A DNA stretch of 64,000 nucleotides from Methylobacterium sp. AMS5 (lineage in GTDB: Bacteria; Pseudomonadota; Alphaproteobacteria; Rhizobiales; Beijerinckiaceae): assembly GCF_001542815.1 (NCBI RefSeq), contig NZ_CP006992.1:4965501-5029500 (forward strand). Direction: 5' to 3'. The notes under the pieces were generated by a model. The model saw nothing but the letters and a program-made list of their open reading frames with translations. It made no database searches and was not told where the DNA came from. The position numbers and the translations under genes were made by a program. Positions 37,079 through 43,779 of this stretch are shown piece after piece. Numbering within the stretch: position 1 is the stretch's first letter; each line of letters opens with the position of its first letter.

Positions 37079-37250
37079 CGTTCCGGCGAGCCCCGGAGCT
37101 GTCGCGTAGCGGGCTTCACTGCGTCTGCGTTTCACGGTTCTACTCCCCGCGCACAATGCGTCAGGCCTGTGGTGTCTGCGTCCTGCCGTGGCGGCCGGAT
37201 CGCGGTGCCGATGTCCGGCGACGGATGCGGCGCACCCGTCGCCGCGTCCG

Positions 37251-37886
37251 TCAGGAGGCGAGCCGGGCGAGGCTGGCCCGCGGCGGGGCCAGCACCGAGC
37301 GGATGTCGCCGCGCTTGATCTGGAGCTGGCGCAGCGAGCGGCCGTCGAAGGCCGCTTCGACCGCGACGATCTCCTCACCCTCGATCTCGTGAGGGAGGCC
37401 GAGGGGCATCGCGCGCAGGTGCAGTTGCAGGAGGCGCAGGATCCAGCTCGTCGGCATTTCGGAGATGAAGCTGGTGATCCCCCGCGGCAGTCCCCATTCG
37501 ACGATGGCCGTCATCAGGGCCAGGGCCGTCGGGTTGAGCCGCCGGCCCGAGGTCCGCGCGCATTCCGCGACGCAGATGCGGCCCCATTCAACGATATGCG
37601 CGCCCGACGGTGCCGCCCCTTCGCAAAGCTGCGGCAACACCATCGGCAGCAGGTAGGGCCGGGTCGTCGGCAACAGGCGCGAGTAACCGATGACGGAATC
37701 GGTTTCGTCGAGGGCGAGGAGGTGGATGGCGTGCTCGTCGTCGAACTCGTCGATCTCGCGCCGGTCCGGGCGGGCGAGGTTGGACCAGCCCAGTTCTTCG
37801 ACGAAGACACGGTGTCTCAGTCGGAAGGCCTGATCGAGCGCACCAGCATAGTCCTGCATGTTTTCAGCGGTCACGACATGGATCAT
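37251..37886 (-). CDS. acyl-homoserine-lactone synthase (LuxI family)
   Basis: The 211-residue protein has the conserved LuxI residues: RHRVFVEELGW (Arg, Phe and Trp of the core), DEFDDEHAIHLLAL (the Asp pair), GYSRLLPT with its Arg, and EWGRICV with Glu-Trp-x-Arg. It makes an N-acyl-homoserine lactone from S-adenosylmethionine and an acyl carrier protein thioester. Methylobacterium extorquens is known to have two such genes, MsaI and MlaI; which one this matches cannot be decided here. A luxR gene lies 470 bases upstream on the same strand. Confidence 0.95.
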   Translation of the reverse strand: MIHVVTAENMQDYAGALDQAFRLRHRVFVEELGWSNLARPDRREIDEFDDEHAIHLLALDETDSVIGYSRLLPTTRPYLLPMVLPQLCEGAAPSGAHIVEWGRICVAECARTSGRRLNPTALALMTAIVEWGLPRGITSFISEMPTSWILRLLQLHLRAMPLGLPHEIEGEEIVAVEAAFDGRSLRQLQIKRGDIRSVLAPPRASLARLAS

Positions 37887-37892
37887 CGGAAC

Positions 37893-37916
37893 ACCTCTTC
37901 AGAAACCTGAAGTGGT
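37893..37916 (-). promoter_or_regulatory. hairpin covering the luxI ribosome binding site
   Basis: On the minus strand ACCACTTCAG-GTTT-CTGAAGAGGT forms a 10-base-arm stem with one T-T mismatch. The 3' arm contains the GAAGAGG Shine-Dalgarno sequence 7 bases before the luxI ATG, so folding would hide it. Confidence 0.6.
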
Positions 37917-37941
37917 CGTCCCAAATTCAGTCGTGCCGCGG

Positions 37942-37961
37942 CACTACGAGAACCCGTAGGT
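37942..37961. promoter_or_regulatory. lux-box-like inverted repeat upstream of luxI
   Basis: On the minus strand the 20 bases ACCTACGGGTTCTCGTAGTG have CTACG/CGTAG arms and the ACCT edge seen in LuxR-type binding sites. It lies 56 bases before the luxI start, where an activator site is expected. A GTGCCGCGGCAC palindrome overlaps its edge (37933-37944). Confidence 0.45.
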
Positions 37962-38359
37962 TTTCGTTCGATCGGCGTTTTGCCGTTCGGGAATCAAGTC
38001 CGTCCGCGAGCGATTGCTCGGGCGCTCTCGCGAATCGCGCTGCCAATATCTCTATCTTGGATTGAATGTCCGGAACAATACAGAACGTGCCGACAGCCGG
38101 CGGCGAAACGGCTCACACCCACCGTCGTCATGATCGGTGACGCACGATCCTCCATCGCGTCCGCGCGCCGGCCGACGTCGTCGCCCCGTGCCGCGATCCG
38201 GATATCGGACCGGGCGCGATGCACCGGACATGCAATCGTGCATTGCCTTTTTTCGAAAGCACGCCGGGCTCGGTACTTCGGTCGCGCGACGGCTCACCCT
38301 TTGGAGGGGGCTCTTTCGACCCGATGGAGGCGGTTCGACGGGGAGGCGGTCTGGTCCGC
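37962..38359. other. gene-free stretch between luxR and luxI
   Basis: No gene is supported. The open frames here are short and arginine-rich. The promoter of luxI is expected at the left edge of this stretch; nothing else was recognised. Confidence 0.5.
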
Positions 38360-39091
38360 TCAGATGATCAGGCCGCGCCTGAACCCCTCGGCCACCGCTT
38401 GCGTCCGTGAGACGCAGCCGAGTTTCACCCGGGCGGAGCGCAGGTGGAAATCGACGCCGTGCCGCGAGATGCCCATCAACTCGCCGATCTCCCAATCGGT
38501 CTTGCCCTCGGCGACCCATTGCAGGCTCTCGCGCTCGCGCGGGGTCAGTCCCATTTTGCGTTCGCTGGGGCCGTTGTCCATGAGCAGCGTCTGCCCGACC
38601 ACGTAGGAGGCGAGCAGGGTGAGCATCCCGCGCTGTCCCGGGCTGATATCGAGCTGCCGGCCCGCGAAGGTGAGGCCGCCGCGCTCCTCCTCCAGCGTGG
38701 CGAGCGGCACGGTGAAGCCGTCGCCGAGGCCGAACTCGCCGGCCTCATTCATCACCTGCCGCGAGCGGGGGTCGAGCACGGCGGCCGGTTCGATCTCCGA
38801 CCAGCGGAAGCCCGTCGTGCTGGACAGAGTCGCCTGCACGATCGGGTCAGTATACATATAGCCTTTCGAGAAGTAGAGCCGGTTCCACTCGTCGGAAGTA
38901 TTCTCTAAAATAACATAATTCTTCTGTGTTCGCGCAGGCAGGCGTTTCAGCGGAATCATGGCCGAGATGACGTATTCGATGCCCAGCGCGTTGAGCCGCG
39001 GCATGATGGCCCGCAGGATATCCTCACGCGAATGCGCTCGATCGAGCGACTTCAGAATCTCCAACGTCAGGTCAAGTGATTTTCTAGACAT
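38360..39091 (-). CDS. LuxR-family quorum-sensing regulator
   Basis: The 243-residue protein has an autoinducer-binding domain with the conserved ligand residues in order: W in DEWNRL, Y and DP in GYMYTDP, W in FRWSEI, and G in GLGDGFTVPL. A C-terminal LuxR helix-turn-helix follows (LTPRERESLQWVAEGKTDWEIGE, about residues 180-240). It senses an acyl-homoserine lactone, most likely the product of the adjacent synthase, and controls target promoters. Confidence 0.94.
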   Translation of the reverse strand: MSRKSLDLTLEILKSLDRAHSREDILRAIMPRLNALGIEYVISAMIPLKRLPARTQKNYVILENTSDEWNRLYFSKGYMYTDPIVQATLSSTTGFRWSEIEPAAVLDPRSRQVMNEAGEFGLGDGFTVPLATLEEERGGLTFAGRQLDISPGQRGMLTLLASYVVGQTLLMDNGPSERKMGLTPRERESLQWVAEGKTDWEIGELMGISRHGVDFHLRSARVKLGCVSRTQAVAEGFRRGLII

Positions 39092-39411
39092 GGCCCGGCA
39101 AAATCATCGCACTCTCATCACGATAAGTCGTTGGTACGTCTTTGAGAAGAGCGCTCATAAATTTCGTTGAAGTTGTCTTGCTGTTGCCTGCGCGGAATCA
39201 CGACACAAGGGGCCGGCGCCCCCTCCCCGTCCGCCGTCCTGCGCGACACCGTGCGGCCAAGCAATGCGCTGAATTAAGTTTCGAGGGTCGGCGCGCGCTC
39301 GTGCACAGGTCGCCTCCGCGGGGTGGGGGAGCGCGCCTCGCGGTTCAGCGTCCGCGGAAGGGCTTGCGCTGTCCGAAACGGACCGCTATGAGCCGCGGGC
39401 CGTAAGGGCAT
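39092..39411. other. gene-free stretch upstream of luxR and tRNA-Pro
   Basis: This holds the divergent promoter regions of the luxR gene and of tRNA-Pro. The first 80 bases are AT-rich. No further gene or repeat was recognised. Confidence 0.5.
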
Positions 39412-39488
39412 CGGAGTGTAGCGCAGCCCGGTAGCGCACCTGTCTGGGGGACAGGGGGTCGTCGGTTCAAGTCCGGCCACTCCGACCA
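39412..39488 (+). tRNA. tRNA-Pro(GGG)
   Basis: The 77-base sequence folds as a cloverleaf: acceptor CGGAGTG/CACTCCG, D arm with AGCCCGGTAGCGC, anticodon stem CCTGT/ACAGG around loop CTGGGGG (anticodon GGG), T arm GTCGG-TTCAAGT-CCGGC, and an encoded CCA end. The 3' part is the integration target of the adjacent prophage and remains intact here. Confidence 0.96.
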
Positions 39489-39490
39489 TT
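39439..39490. repeat. attL: 52-bp core repeat inside tRNA-Pro
   Basis: The 52 bases from the anticodon stem to just beyond the CCA end are repeated exactly at 57094-57145. The integrase gene ends 25 bases to the right. Confidence 0.95.
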
Positions 39491-39514
39491 ACTTACCAAC
39501 GACTTAGGGCCGGC

Positions 39515-40580
39515 TCAGCCGTTCGCCCCTCCGGCGTTTTGCAAGTTCCTGTTCCGGCGGTGTTCGTCGAGCTTCGCGATTGCCGACTCGGCCAGCGTCC
39601 GAGTTCGGGCAAGATAGCGGTCCAAAATCTTCTGGGCGTGCGCCTGCGAGTGGCCCGTGATGGTCGCGATCTCCGGCACCGTGCAGCCCGCCTCCGCCAG
39701 CACCGTCACCGCTGTCCCGCGCAGGTCGTGGAAGTGGAGATCGTCAGCGATTCTTCGCCGCCGCGAACGCCTCGCTCCACAACTCATGGAAATAACGCTT
39801 GCGCCAAGCGGTGCCGCGGGGCGCGACTAGGATCGTGGTGGCACGGCGCGGCGCCGCGTCGAGTGCCGCCTTCAAGGCGCGCGTCGCCGGCACGTAGACC
39901 AGCCGACGGCTTTTGCTCTGGCTGCGCACGGTCACCGCCGTGCCATCCCAAGCCGACCACGGCAGCGTCAGAAGATCGACCTGTCGCTGGCCGGTGTGGA
40001 GGGCCAGCATCATCGCCAGCCGGATCTCGGGTGAGGCGACCGCCTCGAACGCGGCGACATGCTCCGGCATCCAGATCACTTCGGCGCGGTTCGAGCGGTA
40101 GGCGCGCTCGAAGCTCGCGACCGGGTTGTGCCGGATGTGCCCCCGATCAACGCCCCATGCGAACACACGCGCCAGCCGTCCAAGCTTCGCGTCGGCCGCC
40201 TTGGGGTGCTTCTCGGCGAGATTGTCGTGCCACTTCAGGAAAGCCGGCCGGCTGCGCGGGTTCTCGACGATGGTCAGAAGCGTCGAGCCCCATCGCTCCT
40301 CGCATGCCTTCAGATCATAGGCGGCGCTCTCCCGCGTCTTTGCGGCAAGTTCGGTCCAGGCTCTCGATTCCCGGTACTGCCGGATCAGCCACTCGACGGT
40401 GCCCTCGCTGCGCGCCAGGGCCGTGTTGCGGACCGCGTCCTGAAACGAGCGGATGAACTCGGGCGTGCCGGGCTCGCCGACGAGCTTCGTGCCGGTGGCG
40501 CGGTGGTAGTGGTAGACCTTCTCCGTCCCGTCCGCGAGCTTCGCGCGGACGGTGTTGATGCCCCGCAGCCTAACTCGCAT
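39515..40580 (-). pseudogene. int: prophage tyrosine integrase, frameshifted
   Basis: Residues from the ATG at 40580 (MRVRLRGINTV) to FAAAKNR hold the N-terminal and core domains with the first catalytic Arg in ALHTGQRQVDLL. The frame then stops near 39744. The neighbouring frame continues with IADDLHFHDLRGTA (His-x-x-Arg), ITGHS and the Tyr in ILDRYLARTR. Removing one A from AAGAATC at about 39749-39755 would join them as AAKIADD. All catalytic residues are thus present but split. The start overlaps the end of the excisionase-like gene. Confidence 0.85.
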
Positions 40581-40806
40581 TTTCGGCCAGCCATTCGTCG
40601 ATCGAAGTAGTGGCATCAGAAATCAGGCCCGAGCGGCGATCAAGCGCGCGGTCGATGGCGCGCCGGTCCCACCGATGCGTGCCGGCGATCGGCCCCGGCA
40701 CGATCCCCTTGCGCACCCAGCCGTCGAACGCCTCGACCGTCTCGCAGCCGCAGTATTCCGCGGCCTGGGTCCGGGTCAGGCATCGAGGGGCGATGTTGGC
40801 CGGCAG
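40570..40806 (-). CDS. excisionase-like / helix-turn-helix DNA-binding protein, start unclear
   Basis: The frame encodes RTQAAEYCGCETVEAFDGWV and GIVPGPIAGTHRWDRRAID, the pattern of small phage MerR/AlpA-type winged-helix proteins used as excisionases. It overlaps the integrase start by 11 bases, the usual place for xis. No ATG, GTG or TTG lies in frame near the 5' end; the nearest ATG (40833) is off by one and a single extra G in the GGCGG run would bring it in frame. The 5' boundary given is the first protein-like codon (CTG). Confidence 0.6.
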   Translation of the reverse strand: MPANIAPRCLTRTQAAEYCGCETVEAFDGWVRKGIVPGPIAGTHRWDRRAIDRALDRRSGLISDATTSIDEWLAENAS

Positions 40807-40850
40807 TCTCGCCGAACCGCCCGCTCTTCCATGGGCGCCTGTCGCTGGCG

Positions 40851-41357
40851 CTACGCATCTCGGCCTCGTGCGGTGGTGGAAGGGGGTAGAGCGAGCGCAG
40901 CGCGCAGCATCTCCGCGGATCGCTGGTAGCGCAGCCCGTGCTCTGGAGGCGCCGTCGGCAGGGCCCGCGCTGGGTCGAGGTTGTCCTCGTTGTCGCTCAG
41001 CTTGACGATCATCGCGAGCCGGTCGCCGCTGGCGATGATGCCGGCGACGCATTCGAGGTACGGCTTGCCCGCGGGCCGGGTGAGCAATCCGACCGCCTGG
41101 ACGACGGCCGGGTCGAAGCCGGCATCGAGAAGGTCGTCGGCGGTGGTGCTGGTGTCCTCGATCGTGTCGTGGAGCCAGCCGACCTGCTCGCACCATTCGG
41201 CGTGCTGGCTCGGCAGCCCCATCGCCTCGGCGTGCGCGCGGGCGCGGGCTGCAACCCGGCCAAGATGCCCGGTGTACGGCGCGCCGCCCTTGTCGACTTG
41301 GCCCGCATGGACCCGGCGAGCGAAGATCTCAGCGGCGAGGGTCGGCCAATCAGCCAT
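40851..41357 (-). CDS. HD-domain protein of the SpoT/MESH1 hydrolase type
   Basis: The 168-residue protein has HAGQVDKGGAPYTGHLGRVA, HDTIEDTSTTADDLLDAGF, and VGLLTR, matching the metal-binding HD domain of RelA/SpoT hydrolases and small MESH1-like proteins (His...HD...). No synthetase or TGS domain is attached. Family members hydrolyse (p)ppGpp or NADPH; the phage role is inferred only. The ATG at 41357 follows a GAGG box by 5 bases. It overlaps the upstream gene's end by a few bases. Confidence 0.8.
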   Translation of the reverse strand: MADWPTLAAEIFARRVHAGQVDKGGAPYTGHLGRVAARARAHAEAMGLPSQHAEWCEQVGWLHDTIEDTSTTADDLLDAGFDPAVVQAVGLLTRPAGKPYLECVAGIIASGDRLAMIVKLSDNEDNLDPARALPTAPPEHGLRYQRSAEMLRAALALPPSTTARGRDA

Positions 41358-41775
41358 GTGAGCCTCTATCCTTGGAGGGGGCCGGCAGTCGCAGCGGATC
41401 GCTCGGCATCTCACCTTTGTCGTAAGCGAGCTGTAGCGCCGGCTCGGCCCACTGGCCCATGGTGCGCCCGTTGGGCAGCACGACGTGGCTCAAGAAGGCC
41501 TGCTCGACCGTTTCGATGCCGTTCTCGATCGCCTCGCGCTTCGCCTTGATGGTGAGGAGCAGGGCGCGCCAGCGGGACCAGCGCACCTGGTCGTTCGCGT
41601 TGCCAGCGATCGGCACCACGATCTTGATGAGCCGGCCGGCGAGCATGAACATGACGATCGCCTCGAGGTAGTCGTCCATGGTGATGACGCGCGTCGCCTT
41701 CGCCGCCTTCAGCAGCTTCTCGATCTCGGCCCGGCTCTGCGCGATCGGCACCTTTGTGGTCTCAGCGTAGGCCAC
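41350..41775 (-). CDS. conserved phage protein of unknown function
   Basis: The 141-residue product has an N-terminal VPIAQSRAEIEKLLKAA segment and a central RWRALLLTIKAKREAIENGI stretch followed by FLSHVVLPNGRTMGQWAEP, a pattern I recognise from uncharacterised proteins of tailed phages. Function unknown. It starts with GTG three bases after the stop of the preceding gene. Confidence 0.75.
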   Translation of the reverse strand: MAYAETTKVPIAQSRAEIEKLLKAAKATRVITMDDYLEAIVMFMLAGRLIKIVVPIAGNANDQVRWSRWRALLLTIKAKREAIENGIETVEQAFLSHVVLPNGRTMGQWAEPALQLAYDKGEMPSDPLRLPAPSKDRGSHG

Positions 41776-41778
41776 CGC

Positions 41779-42048
41779 TCAGCGATCCTCCGGCTTCACG
41801 AGATGCAGCTTCGACCGGCCGACAGGTTCGGACGGGTCCACGGGGGCGAAGAATGCGTTCAACTCCTCCTCCGTGGTCACGCCGCCTCGGGCGTTGATCA
41901 TGTCGCGGAGAAGGATGACCTTCGCGCCCGAGACCAAAGGCCCGCCAGACAGGACCGAGGCATCGCGCGCCAGCACCTCGTAAGTGCGCTTGTTGCGGGT
42001 GTCGCGGACGCGCTCGCGCAGGGGGACGGGATCGTGCTCCGTACTCAT
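41779..42048 (-). CDS. small phage protein of unknown function
   Basis: The 89-residue protein has a basic N-terminus and a central LSGGPLVSGAKVILLRDMINARGG stretch. No family was recognised. Its ATG overlaps the stop of the MazG-like gene, so it belongs to the same minus-strand early operon. Confidence 0.65.
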   Translation of the reverse strand: MSTEHDPVPLRERVRDTRNKRTYEVLARDASVLSGGPLVSGAKVILLRDMINARGGVTTEEELNAFFAPVDPSEPVGRSKLHLVKPEDR

Positions 42049-42452
42049 CGGGTCGGCTCTGCTTCGAGGGGTTGCGCGAGGCCGCTGCGGACCTTGGCAT
42101 CATGGCGGGCGCGGAAGTGATCGACGGACTTGCCGAGGATCCGCGACAGCTCTCGGCGCTCGCACTCGTCGACCGAAAAGCCCTTTGCCGCGCAGTAGGC
42201 GAGCAAGGTCGTGCCGATGCCGCCGACCTCCTGGGGCGGTTGGCCGGGCTCCTTGCCGTAGACGTGCCCGATGATCTCGAAGAGCCGGGCTCGGCTGATC
42301 CCTTCGGCCTGCGTCAGCTCGGCGGCCTCCTCGAAGAACCGCTCGACGCGCTCAACCACACCGACAGCGCCCTCGCCCCAGCAGCGGACGACCCAATCGC
42401 GAACCTGCTTCTGGCGATCGTCGCGGCTGTTGGCGGCATACCGCGAGCCATC
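42045..42452 (-). CDS. MazG-like phage protein lacking a start codon
   Basis: The frame reads RDDRQKQVRDWVVRCWGEGA, then RVERFFEEAAELTQAEG with the EE-x-x-E motif of MazG-like NTP pyrophosphatases, and a helical C-terminal part with PPQEVGGIGTTLLAYCAA. No in-frame start exists at the expected place; ATGs at 42451 and 42439 are in other frames. The loss coincides with the truncated 5' end of the opposite-strand virion gene, so it is either cut by the prophage's internal deletion or shifted by one base. Confidence 0.7.
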   Translation of the reverse strand, partial: DGSRYAANSRDDRQKQVRDWVVRCWGEGAVGVVERVERFFEEAAELTQAEGISRARLFEIIGHVYGKEPGQPPQEVGGIGTTLLAYCAAKGFSVDECERRELSRILGKSVDHFRARHDAKVRSGLAQPLEAEPTR

Positions 42453-42454
42453 AG

Positions 42455-42916
42455 GCGAGCCGCTGGCGGGCCTCGCAGAGCGTGAAGGCCTTCGGGCGCT
42501 GGCTCTACGGCGACACGGCCGGCACCGGCCTGCTCGAGGTGACCGAGAGCGCGTTCGGCGAGGACGGCGACCCGCTGCGCTTCCGTGCCGAGAGCTTGCC
42601 GGCACAGGGCTTCCCGGCGCGCCTCGCGATCCCGCGGGCGGATTTCGACTTCGCGCTCGGCGTGGGCGGTCTCTCCGCCGACCCGACGATCTCCGATCCT
42701 CGCGTGCTGATCTCGTGGTCCGACGATGGCGGCCGCACCTGGAGCAACCCGCTCTCCCGTCCGCTCGGACGCCAGGGCGAGAGCCGCACCCGCATCAATC
42801 TCCTGCGCACCGGCATGACAGGGCCGCAGGGCCGGATCTGGCGCGTCGACGTCTCAGATCCGGTTTACTGCGCCCTGCTCGGGGGCGCGATGGCAGTCGA
42901 GGCCCGCACCGAATGA
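42455..42916 (+). pseudogene. C-terminal fragment of a phage head/tail accessory protein (P22 gp10-like)
   Basis: The frame is protein-like from its first codons (SRWRASQSVKAFGRWLYGD) and has no start until a GTG at 42482. Only about 150 residues remain. The segment VLISWSDDGGRTWSNPLSRPLG and QGRIWRVDVSDPV matches the C-terminal part of packaged-DNA stabilisation or tail-completion proteins, which are normally over 400 residues. It ends with ATGA overlap to the next gene. Family assignment is moderate; the truncation is clear. Confidence 0.7.
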
Positions 42917-43080
42917 GCACCGATCCCAAAAGCATCAAGCCTCCCGGCCTTCTCTCTGCGCAGGCGCCGGTCTCCGTCGGCCCGAACGGCGCGATCTCCG
43001 CCGAGTGGTTCAAGTTCATCGCCGGGCTGCTCGCCTACGCGGTGGCGCTCGAAGCCCGCATCGCCGCCCTGGAGGCCTGA
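42913..43080 (+). CDS. small phage protein (55 residues)
   Basis: The ATG overlaps the preceding stop (ATGA) and the frame ends three bases before the next gene. The product has a proline-rich N-terminus and a helical C-terminus (FKFIAGLLAYAVALEARIAALEA), perhaps a coiled coil. Function unknown. The tight packing supports it as a real virion-operon gene. Confidence 0.7.
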   Translation: MSTDPKSIKPPGLLSAQAPVSVGPNGAISAEWFKFIAGLLAYAVALEARIAALEA

Positions 43081-43082
43081 CC

Positions 43083-43775
43083 GTGGCAAGCATCTTCTCT
43101 GGCAAGGCCGGGCGTCAGGCCGCGATATGGGGCGCGCAGCAGCTTCAGCAGGGCGAGACTGAGGCGAAGGACGCCCTCGACCAGGGGCTCGGCTTCGCCA
43201 AGGACCAGTACGGCAAGGCCGCTGGCCTCTTCGAGAACCTCGCAGGTGATTACGCGGGCGGGTCCAAGCTTTATCAGGACGCCACCGGCGCCAACGGGAC
43301 CGACGCCGCCACTGCGGCGCGCTCGGCCTTTACCGCGTCGCCCGGCTACACCTTCAACATGGACCAGGGGATGCAGGCCTTGAGCCGCGCCCGCGCGGTC
43401 AACGGTACGGTCGCTTCGGGCAACATGGATACGGACGCGATGAAGTTCGCCTCCGGCCTCGCCGCGCAGGACTGGAACAACTGGCTCGCGAACCTCGCGA
43501 ACCTCGATACGAAGCGCTACGGCGCGGTCTCGGGGCAGGCCGGGGCGGAGACCGGCCTCGGGAACGTCGGCTTCCAGACCGACACGGCGAAGGGCCTGTC
43601 CACGGTCGGACAGCAGGTACTCATGGCCGGGCAGCAGGCGGCCGAGAACCGCTTCGGCGCGCTGATGGGCGGCGCCAACCTGCCCGCGAAGGGCGGCGGT
43701 GCGCTGTCGGGCAACCCTGCCGCGCTGAGCAACGTCGGCAAGAACCTCTCCTCCGCCTTCTCGACCTTCGGGTGA
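43083..43775 (+). CDS. phage internal virion / DNA-transfer protein
   Basis: The 230-residue protein starts with GTG and has FTASPGYTFNMDQGMQALSRARA followed by ASGNMDTDAMKFASGLAAQDWNNWLANL, a signature of DNA-transfer proteins in podoviruses (P22 gp7-like group). Such proteins leave the capsid with the DNA and help cross the envelope. It is alanine- and glycine-rich with no membrane segment. Confidence 0.75.
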   Translation: MASIFSGKAGRQAAIWGAQQLQQGETEAKDALDQGLGFAKDQYGKAAGLFENLAGDYAGGSKLYQDATGANGTDAATAARSAFTASPGYTFNMDQGMQALSRARAVNGTVASGNMDTDAMKFASGLAAQDWNNWLANLANLDTKRYGAVSGQAGAETGLGNVGFQTDTAKGLSTVGQQVLMAGQQAAENRFGALMGGANLPAKGGGALSGNPAALSNVGKNLSSAFSTFG

Positions 43776-43779
43776 CGCG

